Assembly: GCF_028128765.1 (NCBI RefSeq)
Contig: NZ_LBJG01000009.1
Span: 1 to 64,000, forward strand
Origin: Bradyrhizobium sp. CCBAU 51627
GTDB taxonomy: Bacteria; Pseudomonadota; Alphaproteobacteria; Rhizobiales; Xanthobacteraceae
Direction of reading: 5' to 3'
Length of the DNA: 64,000 bases
Position numbers and translations under genes: made by a program. Numbering within the stretch: the first letter of the stretch is position 1; every line of letters starts with the position of its first letter. Shown here in pieces: positions 8,790 through 20,470 of the stretch. The notes under the pieces are model-generated. The model was given only the letters and a program-made list of their open reading frames with translations. It ran no database searches and had not been told where the DNA came from.

Positions 8790-9353
8790 GTGTCGAAATC
8801 TGCCTCCCGCGCCCGCCTGTTCGAAATCATCCGCCGCCGCTCCTTCGGGCGCGGCGAGGTGACGCTCGCGTCGGGCCGCAAGAGCGATTTCTATTTCAAC
8901 CTCAAGCCGACCATGCTCGACCCCGAAGGCGCGACCCTGCTCGCCGAGCTGACCTATGAGGCGCTGAAGGACGACAATCTCGATTTCATCGGCGGCCTCG
9001 AGATGGGAGCGGTGCCGCTGGCCGGCGCATTGGCGCAGATCTCCTGGATCAAGGGCCATCCGATCGCGGCCTTCTTCGTCCGCAAGAAGCCGAAGGAGCA
9101 TGGCGCCAGACTCGCGATCGAGGGGCTCCCGAAAGGTGAGACGTTGGCCGGCAAGCGCGTCGTGATCGTCGAGGACGTCACCACGACAGGCGGCTCGGCG
9201 ATGAAGGCGGTGGAATCCGTGCGCGAGACCGGCGCCGAGGTGGTGCTGGTGCTGACCATGGTCGACCGCGAGGAAGGCGCCACCGATACGTTCGGCGCGG
9301 CCGGCCTGCCGTTCCGCTCGCTGTACAAGGCGTCGGAATTCTTGAACGCGTGA
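8790..9353 (+). CDS. pyrE: orotate phosphoribosyltransferase
   Basis: Transfers phosphoribose from PRPP to orotate, giving OMP in de novo pyrimidine synthesis; cytosolic, 187 residues. Key blocks are [20 protein letters not shown], the KKPKEHG flexible loop and the PRPP motif [24 protein letters not shown] at 8790 is taken as start because GAGGA lies seven bases upstream and [17 protein letters not shown] is the normal N-terminus. The frame stays open far upstream, but that stretch is the antisense of the GST gene. The length fits alphaproteobacterial PyrE. Confidence 0.93.
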   Translation: MSKSASRARLFEIIRRRSFGRGEVTLASGRKSDFYFNLKPTMLDPEGATLLAELTYEALKDDNLDFIGGLEMGAVPLAGALAQISWIKGHPIAAFFVRKKPKEHGARLAIEGLPKGETLAGKRVVIVEDVTTTGGSAMKAVESVRETGAEVVLVLTMVDREEGATDTFGAAGLPFRSLYKASEFLNA

Positions 9354-9486
9354 AGGCTCTCGCTGCGGCGCGCTGCGCAGCATTCGGGCCCTCCTCAACC
9401 CCTCATTTACCATCCCGTTTTATGGTGAATCATGCGCTGAGACCTGAGAGGTCCCGGCGGTTCGGTAGCGTCGGGTGGAGTAAGCG

Positions 9487-10308
9487 TTGCGTACGATCGT
9501 GTCCCATGCGCGCCGGCGGCGTCGCGCGATGCTTGTGGCCGCCACTCTCGCAAGCCCGCTGCTTGCGGCTCCCGCCCCGGTTTCGGCCGAAGGCCTTTTC
9601 GACTTCTTCTTCGGCGGAATGCAGCAGCGCCCGCAGCGCGACGTGCCGCAGCAGGCGAATTCCTACGCCGATCCCTTCACCGGTCAGCAGAACCCGGCCG
9701 TTCAGCCGCAATATGTGCCGCCGACCCGCTCGGCGGCAGCGGGCGGCTCGGGCCCGGCGTTCTGCGTGCGCAGCTGTGACGGCAAATATTTTCCGTTGAT
9801 GCGCGGCCTCGCCTCGCCGGCGCAGATGTGTCAGGCCTTCTGTCCTGCAAGCTCGACGAAGGTGTTTTTCGGCTCTTCGATCGACGGCGCCTACAGCCAG
9901 ACCGGCGAGCGCTACGCCGACAGCGAGAACGCGTTCGCCTATCGCAAGGCGCTGCGCGCCGACTGCACCTGCAATGGCCGCGAACCGGCCGGGCTCGCTC
10001 CTGTCGACCTGGCGCTCGACTCCTCGCTGAAGGCCGGCGACGTCATCGCCACCACCGACGGCCTCGTCGCCTATACCGGCGTTCGCCTCGGCAACGATCA
10101 GACCGCTGAGTTCACCCCGGTCGCCTCCTATCCGGGCCTCACGGCACAGGTCCGCGCCCGGCTCGGCGAGATGAAGGTGGCCCCGGTGCGTGCGGAGACG
10201 GTCGCGGCGGATGCCCCGGCCGCCGAGATCGTGCGCGAGGCGCTGCCCGATGTGACGGCCGCGCCGAAGGCGACGGCGAAATCGGCGAAGCGGGCGGGAT
10301 TGGATTAG
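9487..10308 (+). CDS. DUF2865 secreted/envelope protein
   Basis: Exported protein of unknown function, 273 residues. It has an Arg-rich start and a hydrophobic core ending LLAAPAPVSAEG, a good Sec signal. The body carries FCVRSCDGKYFPL, CQAFCPASSTKVFFGS and ADCTCNG, a cysteine-rich pattern that matches DUF2865 as known from Bradyrhizobium and relatives. The start is a TTG at 9487 preceded by GGAG. The C-terminal 60 residues are Ala/Lys-rich. The Cys pairs suggest disulfides in the periplasm. Confidence 0.8.
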   Translation: MRTIVSHARRRRRAMLVAATLASPLLAAPAPVSAEGLFDFFFGGMQQRPQRDVPQQANSYADPFTGQQNPAVQPQYVPPTRSAAAGGSGPAFCVRSCDGKYFPLMRGLASPAQMCQAFCPASSTKVFFGSSIDGAYSQTGERYADSENAFAYRKALRADCTCNGREPAGLAPVDLALDSSLKAGDVIATTDGLVAYTGVRLGNDQTAEFTPVASYPGLTAQVRARLGEMKVAPVRAETVAADAPAAEIVREALPDVTAAPKATAKSAKRAGLD

Positions 10309-10355
10309 AGCCTGGCCTAAGCCAGGGCGTCACAGCAAGGACGGAGGATGTTGCA

Positions 10356-10787
10356 TCACCGCCCGATGATCACCCCGATCACATTCGGCGCCGCCAGATA
10401 TTTCTCCTCGATCGCCGCGCGCGCGGCGGCGCGGTTGTCCGGCGTCAGCAGGCCACGCTTCTCGGCCAGGATCATCCAGCAGAAACCCCACCAGTCGGTC
10501 AGCATGCCCGTCTCGCTGACCAGGTCATAGCCCTGCTCGGCGGCGAAGATGCGTGCATGCGCTTCGTCCAGCGTGTCGAGGAAATGATGATCCTCGGGCG
10601 CAAACAGATCGTCGCTGATATCGTCGATGGTATAGCCCCAGATCGATTGGCATACCGCGTTGAACTCGCGGTCGAACTGGTCGTCGTCGATCCTCTGGCG
10701 CCGCGCCGCCTGATGCAGCCGCGACAGCGACCGCGCGAAATCGGCGATCCGGGTGAGGGCGAATTGATCGAAGGCAATGGTGGACAT
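10356..10787 (-). CDS. conserved hypothetical protein (143 aa)
   Basis: Soluble, acidic, largely helical protein, 143 residues, with no signal peptide or membrane segment and no family I can name. Notable stretches are FDREFNAVCQSIWGYTIDDI and TGMLTDWWGFCWMILAEK, rich in aromatics. Its promoter region, on the far side of the start at 10787, carries a GAAC-N7-GAAC LexA-type box about 86 bp upstream, so DNA-damage control is possible. Nothing in the sequence shows its function. Confidence 0.65.
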   Translation of the reverse strand: MSTIAFDQFALTRIADFARSLSRLHQAARRQRIDDDQFDREFNAVCQSIWGYTIDDISDDLFAPEDHHFLDTLDEAHARIFAAEQGYDLVSETGMLTDWWGFCWMILAEKRGLLTPDNRAAARAAIEEKYLAAPNVIGVIIGR

Positions 10788-10872
10788 TTAGTCCTCGCGA
10801 CTGATGTCAGACCCTAGATGTTGTGTCGGCAATGCGCCGAATCACAATGATATATCAAAGACTTGCTAAAGT

Positions 10873-10887
10873 GTTCTTAATTTGTTC
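10873..10887. promoter_or_regulatory. LexA/SOS box, GTTC-N7-GTTC type
   Basis: GTTCTTAATTTGTTC (on the minus strand GAAC-AAATTAA-GAAC) exactly fits the alphaproteobacterial LexA operator GAAC-N7-GAAC. It sits in an AT-richer pocket together with the palindrome TGATATATCA (10848-10857). It lies about 86 bp upstream of the hypothetical gene on the minus strand and about 90 bp upstream of a GIY-YIG remnant on the plus strand. Confidence 0.6.
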
Positions 10888-10976
10888 TAGCGCTGAGCGA
10901 AAGATTGTCGAGACCGTCGGCCTGGCGAAAGCAGGACCCGTTACCCCGGTCAGCATTGCTCTTGCGAGCTTGAGCC

Positions 10977-11071
10977 ATGAGCACAGTCAGCTACTTCGTT
11001 TACATCCTCGCGAGCCGTCATCACGGTTCGCTGTACATGGCGTCACCAATGTCATCCGCGCACGACTACGC
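10977..11071 (+). pseudogene. GIY-YIG endonuclease-like remnant (frameshifted)
   Basis: From the ATG at 10977 the reading gives SYFVYILASRHHGSLY, the classic N-terminus of UPF0213-type GIY-YIG proteins (YVYIL...G.LY). A one-base loss in the next codon (ATGGCG where an ATCGGC-like pair is expected) breaks the frame. In the +1 frame the text resumes as GVTNVIRARL, the conserved YIGVTN block. After that, similarity fades and the small secreted gene overlaps on the other strand. It is a decayed gene, not a functional nuclease. Confidence rests on the matched motifs on both sides of the break. Confidence 0.65.
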
Positions 11072-11299
11072 TCAATTCACCGCCGACATCAGCTTGTCCC
11101 CGCACGCACTCGCGTAAAACTTGCCGCCGCATTGGCGCTCGATGGCGGTACAGCGCTGCGCGGGCGTTGCGTTCTGCGGGAGGGAGACGGCGCAGCTGAG
11201 ACGATCGGCGCTGCGCTTGCCGGCAGCGAAGGCCGCGCTCGATATGGCGATGCAGGTGACGAGAAGTGCTGCGGCGGCGATTTCGATCGGCAGTCTCAT
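11072..11299 (-). CDS. small secreted cysteine-containing protein (75 aa)
   Basis: Seventy-five residues. The N-terminus MRLPIEIAAAALLVTCIAIS, followed by SAAFAAGK, is a Sec signal with an AFA-type cleavage site. The mature part is about 48 residues and has Cys in LSCAVS, QRCTAI, RQCGGK and SACGDK, four cysteines that could form two disulfides in the periplasm. A strong GGAGGA ribosome site lies nine bases before the ATG at 11299, which supports a real gene. The family is not recognised. Confidence 0.65.
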   Translation of the reverse strand: MRLPIEIAAAALLVTCIAISSAAFAAGKRSADRLSCAVSLPQNATPAQRCTAIERQCGGKFYASACGDKLMSAVN

Positions 11300-11477
11300 G
11301 AGGCGTCTCCTCCACAGTGATGGCTGAATCTGTGCTCAATCTAACACCAAATCGGCGTTCCTCCGTGCTGCTCCGGGTTCCCAAAGCGGCCCGTTCCTTG
11401 CATAATTTTACGCCAGCGCAGTGCACGGCCGCGCCAGGGATGGTTCCGGTGCAGGGGCAAGACGCGTAGGTTCAGTG

Positions 11478-14024
<2,547 letters not shown>

Positions 14025-14170
14025 TTTTCCGCGAGGTGGAAGCGACGTTACCTGCGACGTTATTGCATCGGCCGCGAGGGATGGTGATATGATCATCGTC
14101 ATCCCCAGAGCGGCACCGGTGACACGACGCCGAGACATTAACCACCGTCGGGGGACATCGAGGACCGACG

Positions 14171-14986
14171 ATGAACGCCAAGTTCCCCCACCCGTTCGAC
14201 GACGCCACGCGCGTCACCGCCGGCGACTCCAGTTGGCAGGGGCACACCAGTGACGCTTACTGGGCCTTTGTCGGCCCGTTCGGCGGCGCCACCGCCGCGA
14301 CCATTTTGCGCGCGCTGATCGACCATCCGGAACGCGCTGGCGATCCGCTGGCGGTGACCGTCAATTACTGCGCGCCGATCGCGAAGGGCTCGTTCGATCT
14401 TGACGTGCGACTGGTGAAGGCCAACCGCTCCAGCCAGCACTGGAGCGTCGAACTGTCGCAGGGCGGCGGCGACGTCGCAACGCTCGCCACCGCCGTGTTC
14501 GCCGAGCGGAAGCCGTCGTGGGAGCACAGGGCCGCGCCCTATCCTGGCGCAAAGCCGTTCGAAGCGACGCTGCCGTTCCCGAAAATCGGGGCGTCCTGGT
14601 CCAACCAGTATGAATTCCGCTTCGTCGAGGGCGAGATGCGGATCGGGCCCCCGCAGGCCGAACCCGCCAGCACCTATTCCAAGATCTGGATCAGCGATCG
14701 CGAGCCGCGCAAGCTCGATATGCTGTCGCTGATGTCGATGTCGGATGCCTTCTTCGGCCGCGTTTTCCATGCGCGCCGCGAGTTGGTGCCGTTCGGCACG
14801 GTATCGCTGACCACCTATTTTCACACCGATAGCGACGAGCTTGCATCCGAGGACATCACCCGCGTGCTTGCGACGGCGGACGCGAAACTCTTCCACAAGA
14901 GCTATGGCGACCAGAACGGGGAGCTCTGGTCACCAAACGGCCGCTTGCTCGCGACCACGACGCAGATCGCGTATTTCAAGGCGTAG
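14171..14986 (+). CDS. acyl-CoA thioesterase-like protein (hotdog fold)
   Basis: Probable acyl-CoA thioesterase with two hotdog domains, as in TesB-type or 4HBT_3 proteins, 271 residues. The N-terminal hotdog helix is in WAFVGPFGGATAATILRAL and VTVNYCAPIAKGSFDLDVRL. The C-terminal one has LMSMSDAFFGRVF and VPFGTVSLTTYFH, where the Asp and Thr could be catalytic. GAGGA precedes the ATG at 14171. The substrate is unknown. A terminator hairpin follows and is shared with pckA. Confidence 0.78.
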   Translation: MNAKFPHPFDDATRVTAGDSSWQGHTSDAYWAFVGPFGGATAATILRALIDHPERAGDPLAVTVNYCAPIAKGSFDLDVRLVKANRSSQHWSVELSQGGGDVATLATAVFAERKPSWEHRAAPYPGAKPFEATLPFPKIGASWSNQYEFRFVEGEMRIGPPQAEPASTYSKIWISDREPRKLDMLSLMSMSDAFFGRVFHARRELVPFGTVSLTTYFHTDSDELASEDITRVLATADAKLFHKSYGDQNGELWSPNGRLLATTTQIAYFKA

Positions 14987-15042
14987 CTGCTTCCTCGTCA
15001 TTGCGAACGCGATGACGAGGGGAGAGATCGTGCCACAAACAA

Positions 15043-15068
15043 AAAGGGCGGCCTCGCGGCCGCCCTTT
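15043..15068. terminator. bidirectional Rho-independent terminator
   Basis: Perfect 11-bp stem AAAGGGCGGCC / GGCCGCCCTTT with a 4-base TCGC loop, between the converging thioesterase and pckA genes. On the minus strand the stem runs into a T-rich tract, so it best serves pckA; the plus strand has only a short T-run. Confidence 0.8.
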
Positions 15069-15087
15069 CACATTGAAGACAGAGCAA

Positions 15088-16704
15088 TTACTCCGCCGCC
15101 AGCTTCACGTCCGGAGCGGCCGCGCGCACCTCGGCATCGACCTGGGCTTCGAACTTGGCAAAGTTCTTCTGGAACATGCCGACCAGCGCGCGAGCGGTCT
15201 TGTCGAACTCGTCCTTGTCCTTCCAGGTGTTGACCGGGTTGAGGATTTCGCTCGGCACGCCCGGCAGCGCGGTCGGGACCGCGAAGCCGAAATACTTGTC
15301 GGTGCGGAATTCGACATTACGAAGCGAGCCATCCAGCGCCGCGGTGAGCAGCGCGCGCGTCACCTTGATCGGCATGCGGCTGCCTGTGCCGTACTTGCCG
15401 CCGGTCCACCCCGTATTGACCAGCCAGCAATCGACATTGTGCTGGGCGATGAGGTCGCGCAGCATGTTGCCGTAGACGGATGGATCGAGCGGCAGGAAGG
15501 GCGAACCGAAACAGGTCGAGAATTCCGGCTGCGGCTCATTGCCGAGACCGCGCTCGGTGCCGGCGACCTTCGCGGTATAGCCGGAGAGGAAGTGGTACAT
15601 CGCCTGCGCCGGCGACAGCTTGGCAATCGGCGGCAGCACGCCGAAAGCGTCGGCGGCGAGCATCACCACGTTCTTCGGCTGCGGCGCGCGGCCGGTGCGC
15701 GAAGCATTCGGGATGAAGTCGAGCGGATAGGCAGACCGGGTATTCTCGGTCTTTGAACCGTCGTCGAAATCGACCACGCGGGTGTCTTCGTCGAGCACGC
15801 AGTTCTCGAGCACCGCACCGAACCGCGTCGACGCCGCATAGATCTGCGGCTCGGCTTCCTGCGACAGCTTGATGCACTTGGCGTAGCAACCGCCTTCGAA
15901 GTTGAACACGCCGTTCGGGCCCCAGCCGTGCTCGTCGTCGCCGATCAGCGTACGGTTGGGATCGGCCGACAGCGTGGTCTTGCCGGTGCCGGACAGCCCG
16001 AAGAAGATCGCGGTGTCGCCCTTGGCGCCGACATTGGCCGAGCAGTGCATCGGCATCACGCCGCGTTCGGGCAGATAGTAGTTCAGCGTGGTGAAGACCG
16101 ATTTCTTCATCTCGCCGGCATAATAAGACCCGCCGATCAGGACGATCTTGCGGGCGAAATCGATTGCGACAACGTTCTCGGAGCGGCAGCCGTGACGTTT
16201 GGGATCGGCACGGAAGCTCGGCATGTCGATGATCGTGAGCTCGGGCACGAAGGTCGGCAGCTCGATCGCCGCAGGGCGGATCAACAGCGTGCGAATGAAC
16301 AGCGAGTGCCAGGCGAGCTCGGTGAAGACACGCGTCTTGATCCGGTAGGCTGGATCGGCGCCGCCATAGAGATCCTGCGCAAACAGGCTCTTGCCTTCGG
16401 CGTGCTTGAGGAAGTCCTGATAGAGCGTCTCGAACTGCTCTGCGGTGATCGACTGGTTGCCGGCCCACCACATCTTCTTGTCGGTGGTGGCATCACGCAC
16501 CGTGAACTTGTCCTTCGGGCTGCGGCCCGTGAATTCGCCGGTGTCGGCGCAGAGTGCGCCGTCAGCGGATAGCACCGCCTCGCCCGCAGCGAGCGAATAT
16601 TGGTAGAGCTGCGGCGCGCCGAGGTTCCAGTGAACCCGTCTGAGATTCTTTAAGCCGAATTTGTCGGCGCCGAAGGCACCGTTGCGCACGCCCGTCTCTT
16701 GCAC
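15088..16704 (-). CDS. pckA: phosphoenolpyruvate carboxykinase (ATP)
   Basis: Converts oxaloacetate and ATP to PEP, the first step of gluconeogenesis from C4 acids; cytosolic, 538 residues. The P-loop is in [18 protein letters not shown], the metal and oxaloacetate motifs in [14 protein letters not shown] and [20 protein letters not shown], and the RTRMPIK-type end appears as [18 protein letters not shown] at 16704 is the start, with a near-perfect AGGAGGA site upstream. In rhizobia pckA usually sits beside chvI-chvG; here a TPR-CHAT gene and a HugZ-like gene lie between them. Confidence 0.97.
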   Translation of the reverse strand: MQETGVRNGAFGADKFGLKNLRRVHWNLGAPQLYQYSLAAGEAVLSADGALCADTGEFTGRSPKDKFTVRDATTDKKMWWAGNQSITAEQFETLYQDFLKHAEGKSLFAQDLYGGADPAYRIKTRVFTELAWHSLFIRTLLIRPAAIELPTFVPELTIIDMPSFRADPKRHGCRSENVVAIDFARKIVLIGGSYYAGEMKKSVFTTLNYYLPERGVMPMHCSANVGAKGDTAIFFGLSGTGKTTLSADPNRTLIGDDEHGWGPNGVFNFEGGCYAKCIKLSQEAEPQIYAASTRFGAVLENCVLDEDTRVVDFDDGSKTENTRSAYPLDFIPNASRTGRAPQPKNVVMLAADAFGVLPPIAKLSPAQAMYHFLSGYTAKVAGTERGLGNEPQPEFSTCFGSPFLPLDPSVYGNMLRDLIAQHNVDCWLVNTGWTGGKYGTGSRMPIKVTRALLTAALDGSLRNVEFRTDKYFGFAVPTALPGVPSEILNPVNTWKDKDEFDKTARALVGMFQKNFAKFEAQVDAEVRAAAPDVKLAAE

Positions 16705-16984
16705 GAAAAATCCTCCTAGAACCCGCGACATCAAGCGCAACCAGCTTTGGCACCTTCGCGGTCACCGTGAATTATAGGCCGTCCGGCCTCGGCTGATGAC
16801 CTAATAATGATGAACGCTGGCGTTGCCAAGCTGATCCCGCAGGATTTGGTTTATTCAAGGACCGCGCCAAACGTCGCGCATATCAGCCTCGCGAAGCGCG
16901 ATGCGGAAATCACCGATGATCGCGCAACCAAATGGCTGTTTCAGCGTTGTCAGTTGTTTTGCGACGCACAAATGCTGCGCCGCT

Positions 16985-19579
16985 TTATCGTATCGCACCT
17001 TCTCCGACGAGCGCGAACGCTCCCCAGATCGCTGGGTAGGCATTGCGCGGCGACGCTGTGTCATCAACATACGTCAACATCGCGCGCCGCAGAGCTTCGG
17101 CTCTGCCGAGGTTTGGTTCGTTTTTGAGCAAATCGAAAGTCGACGTGGTCAAGCGGGTGGCAGCTTCCGAATCGACAGCCCAGTGCGAGACCAGCAGCGC
17201 GCGCGCTCCGGCATAGAAGAAGGCGCGGGCCAGCCCCGACAAGGCCTCGGCGCCGGGCTTGTCACCGGCGATCGTGTTGCAAGCCGACAGCACGACCCAA
17301 TCTGCATTGAGCTTGAGCTGCGCAACTTCGCTCGCCGTAAGCAAACCATCATCCAGTTCGGAAGGCTGTTCGGGAATGGAGAGCGCGAGCGACGGCTCGC
17401 CCACACCCTTGATATCCCCGGCGACGAGGCCGTGTGTCGCAAAGTAGATGATGCTGTATTGAGCAAGCGCTGCACGCTTGAGCGTCGCTTCGCTGGCATC
17501 GCGGCCGAGATGAATGTCGGCATCGCTCGCACCGACATCTTTCGCCACGGCGTTCAGCTCGTCCGCGGTATCGGGTAGCTGCGGCAGCGCCTGCGCAAGC
17601 CGTACGCGATCAACACCCGCGCCGCGCCAGAAATCGGTGTAGGCCACCGTCGCAATACTACGTGCGGCCACCTTGCCGCCTGCCGCCCGACGGTCGGAAG
17701 GACCGCCCTCGGCAGGATTGAACACGGGATCGCCGAAACCGGTCATCGGCTTGACGCCCTCCTCCTTGCGCGCAAAGGCGCGCAGCGATTTCAGGCTGAC
17801 CACCGAGGGCAGCACGGAGACGGCCTGACGCCGCAGCAGCCAGGCCGCGCCCCGATAGCCCGCGAGCGTATCAGGGATCGCAGCTTGCGGCGGCTCCGTG
17901 ACGAGCAGGTGAAACGGCAACGCCGTCAGCGCGCCCGAGGGCACCGTAAGCAGGCTACGCTTGCCCTTGGTCAGTGGCTCGACCGGCCCGAGCAGCGCAA
18001 CGTAGAGCTCGTTGGCGAGCGAGAGATCAAACAGCTCGGCTTTGCCGGAGCCATCGTGCGCCTTGCCGACATCAAGACCTCGGCGAAATACGGCGACCTT
18101 CTGCGCCAGCGCGTCCGCGCCAAGCGGAATCTCCTTCCAGTCGGCGCTCTCCTGCGTGATCGCGATGACATAGCTGCGCTTGTCGACGACGGAAAAGAGC
18201 ACCATGGCTTCATCGGCCGACAGCAGGAGCTGAACGTCTTTCACCGTCAGCGGCAGCGGGTTGGAGAGTGAGGCGTAGTCGGGGAACTCGACCGCGAGCC
18301 TCTTCTGCAAGCCGGTGCGCTCGTTCACGATGGCAGCGATCCGCGCGCGGCTGCGCTGCTCGGAGCCGACATCGCGTTGCGCTGACGACTTCGACACCGC
18401 CGTGATGATCGCCTTGTCGAGCATCTCGGCTTCGGCCGCGAGGTCCTGATCCTTGCGCACCAGCTCGGCGAGCCGGTCGCTGCCGGCGGCAAGCCGCACC
18501 GCGAGCTTGTTCACCGCTGATGCGGCGGAGGATTGCGTGCCGCGCTGGATCGCCGCGAGCGCCTCGTCGAGCGCCCTGTCATCAGGCAACAGCGATTGCT
18601 GGCGTGCTGCGAACAGGACCGGCAGCACCACGCGCAATTGCGCGCGATTGCTCGCAAGCGTCCTTTCCGCGAGCGGCAACGCGTCGGCAGTTCGCCCGGA
18701 CACATGGAGGAAATAGGCGAGATTGCTCGTCGATGTCGCGACGTCGGGATGATCCGGACCTAGCGCACGCTCGCGGATGGCAAGCGCGCGACGATACAAC
18801 GGCTCGGCATCGGCATAGCGCTGCTGGTGCTCGTAGAGACCAGCAAGATTGTTGAGGGAACGTGCGACGTCGGGATGATCCGGCCCGAGAACCTTTTCAC
18901 GGATTGCGAGCGAGCGCTTGATCGGCGCTTCGGCGTCAGCATCCCGGCCGAGATCACGATCAAGCTGGCCGAGGTTATTCAGGAGCGTCGCGACCGCGGG
19001 GTGCGCGGGACCGCCGACCTTCTGGAAGATTGCGAGCGCGCGCTGGAACAGCGGTTCGGCCTCCGCAAAATGCTCCTGCTTCACATAAAGTGTGGCGAGA
19101 TTGTTAAGAGACTGGCCGACATCGGGATGCTCGCGCGGCAGCGCCCTTTCGCGGATCGCCAGCGCACGCTTGAACAGCGGTTCGGCATCCGTGAAGCGGC
19201 CCTGCCGCTGATCGAGTGCGGCGAGATTGTTCAGCACGGGCGCGAGCTCGACGCTGTCGAGGCCGGCCCCCTTCTCCATCAGTCCGATCGCGCGCTTGTA
19301 AATCGGCTCGGCCTGATCGTCGTGTCCCTGGTCGGCATGGACCTGGGCGAGATTGTTGAGCGCGGCGGCGAGATCGCGGTTGTTGCCGGTGTTCTCGAGC
19401 GAGGCCACCATGGCCTGCGCCAGTGGCAGCGCTTCCGCATATTTCCCGGCAGTTCTGAGCGCATTGATCCGCACGCTTTGCCCGGAGAGACCGCTTTTCT
19501 GGGCGAAGCTCGGCGTGGCAAGCGACGCGGTGATCCCGAGCGCCAGGCTTGCGACCAATGCCAAACAACGATTTGTCAT
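16985..19579 (-). CDS. secreted TPR repeat protein with C-terminal CHAT peptidase domain
   Basis: 864 residues. A signal peptide (SLALGITASLATPSFAQ) is followed by about six 42-residue Kinesin-light-chain-type TPR repeats (residues about 60-310) with the recurring text RALAIRERALGPDHPDVA and SLNNLA. A helical linker follows, then a CHAT domain (about 530-864), a caspase-like fold. The catalytic pair is visible: H716 in YFATHGLVAGD and C767 in VVLSACNTIAGD, with the CHAT end block LLVSHWAVDSEAA. Predicted location is the periplasm or outside, unlike the cytosolic CHAT proteases of caspase-like defence systems. The target is unknown. It lies upstream of pckA on the same strand but ends about 280 bp before it. 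Confidence 0.88.
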   Translation of the reverse strand: MTNRCLALVASLALGITASLATPSFAQKSGLSGQSVRINALRTAGKYAEALPLAQAMVASLENTGNNRDLAAALNNLAQVHADQGHDDQAEPIYKRAIGLMEKGAGLDSVELAPVLNNLAALDQRQGRFTDAEPLFKRALAIRERALPREHPDVGQSLNNLATLYVKQEHFAEAEPLFQRALAIFQKVGGPAHPAVATLLNNLGQLDRDLGRDADAEAPIKRSLAIREKVLGPDHPDVARSLNNLAGLYEHQQRYADAEPLYRRALAIRERALGPDHPDVATSTSNLAYFLHVSGRTADALPLAERTLASNRAQLRVVLPVLFAARQQSLLPDDRALDEALAAIQRGTQSSAASAVNKLAVRLAAGSDRLAELVRKDQDLAAEAEMLDKAIITAVSKSSAQRDVGSEQRSRARIAAIVNERTGLQKRLAVEFPDYASLSNPLPLTVKDVQLLLSADEAMVLFSVVDKRSYVIAITQESADWKEIPLGADALAQKVAVFRRGLDVGKAHDGSGKAELFDLSLANELYVALLGPVEPLTKGKRSLLTVPSGALTALPFHLLVTEPPQAAIPDTLAGYRGAAWLLRRQAVSVLPSVVSLKSLRAFARKEEGVKPMTGFGDPVFNPAEGGPSDRRAAGGKVAARSIATVAYTDFWRGAGVDRVRLAQALPQLPDTADELNAVAKDVGASDADIHLGRDASEATLKRAALAQYSIIYFATHGLVAGDIKGVGEPSLALSIPEQPSELDDGLLTASEVAQLKLNADWVVLSACNTIAGDKPGAEALSGLARAFFYAGARALLVSHWAVDSEAATRLTTSTFDLLKNEPNLGRAEALRRAMLTYVDDTASPRNAYPAIWGAFALVGEGAIR

Positions 19580-19668
19580 GCCCCCTCGCTGCCAACCTCA
19601 GACCGATCACGATCTTGGGTCGCAGCGATCGCAGGCGACGTTCAATCTGTCGCAGATGGTTCCCGTCT

Positions 19669-20415
19669 CTAGATCGACTCCTGGCTTTCCTTGGCGCGCG
19701 CTTCGCCGACCAGGCGGACCAGCATCTTGCGCAGCGCCGGACCATCCGTCACCCGCTCGGGAAAATCCAGCCGCAGCGCGGTCTGGCCGTGCTGCATGTC
19801 GAGACCTTCGGGGTCGCAGCCGGTGCAGCGCCAATCGCCCTCGGCGGCGCCGAGCAGCTTGGTTGCGTAGAGGCGCATGGCGTCGCGATGGTCGGCGTTC
19901 ATGTGCTCGACCGCCCCCTCCTCCGCCGCTAGCAGGTCCTCTGCACCGCTGAGATCCGTGAGGAACTGCTCCGGCTTGAGATCGACGATTCGGCCAAAGC
20001 CGGCGACCAGATGGGTTCCCGTGGGTCGGATTCGGAAGAACGAGAAATCCTTGAATGAAGCAAAGGCTTCCGCCGACGGATGGGCACTGAGATACCGCCG
20101 CTGGAGCAAATCCGTCTCATTGTCATCCTGCTCGGCACGGCCCGACAGCATGATCCGGGCGCCCTCCAGCGGATCGCCGGCGGCGCGCTCGTCCAGCATC
20201 AGGGAAACCCTGCTATCATTGAGGATATTCTTGGTATGGACGGCCAATCGCGAGATCAGCAGGATTGGCGAACCGTCAGGGTGGCTGGCCAGATTGACCA
20301 GGGAACAATAGGGATCGCCGCTACCGGCCATAAGGGTGGCGAGCGCCCCCTGGCGCGACCGCCTCAGCAGCGATTTGGCGAGCTCTTGGGGAACGAAATC
20401 GGGGGTCGGTTGCAT
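19669..20415 (-). CDS. HugZ-like heme oxygenase / pyridoxamine 5'-phosphate oxidase-fold protein
   Basis: 248 residues. The N-terminal split-barrel fold (ALATLMAGSGDPYCSLVNLA; LLISRLAVHTKNILNDSRVS) is typical of pyridoxamine-phosphate-oxidase-like proteins. The C-terminal DUF2470 part contains EEGAVEHMNADHRDAMRLYA, where the MN.DH..A pattern includes the conserved His of the HugZ family. HugZ relatives bind and degrade heme for iron supply; that function is inferred here. ATG 20415 is preferred over an upstream TTG. It is divergent from chvI. Confidence 0.75.
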   Translation of the reverse strand: MQPTPDFVPQELAKSLLRRSRQGALATLMAGSGDPYCSLVNLASHPDGSPILLISRLAVHTKNILNDSRVSLMLDERAAGDPLEGARIMLSGRAEQDDNETDLLQRRYLSAHPSAEAFASFKDFSFFRIRPTGTHLVAGFGRIVDLKPEQFLTDLSGAEDLLAAEEGAVEHMNADHRDAMRLYATKLLGAAEGDWRCTGCDPEGLDMQHGQTALRLDFPERVTDGPALRKMLVRLVGEARAKESQESI

Positions 20416-20454
20416 CGGCTTTCTCGGTTCAGGTGGTTGCAAGACGGGCCTTTT

Positions 20455-20470
20455 TTCGGGTAAACCCGAA
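20455..20470. promoter_or_regulatory. inverted repeat in the hugZ/chvI divergent region
   Basis: TTCGGGT-AA-ACCCGAA, perfect 7-bp arms, about 40 bp upstream of the HugZ-like start. The position suits an operator of the heme gene. It resembles no iron box I know well, so the regulator is unnamed. Confidence 0.35.

Noticed and set aside
16985..19579. Caspase-like defence island
   Set aside because: The CHAT protein is exported and has no neighbouring gasdermin, NTPase, Cas or toxin genes.
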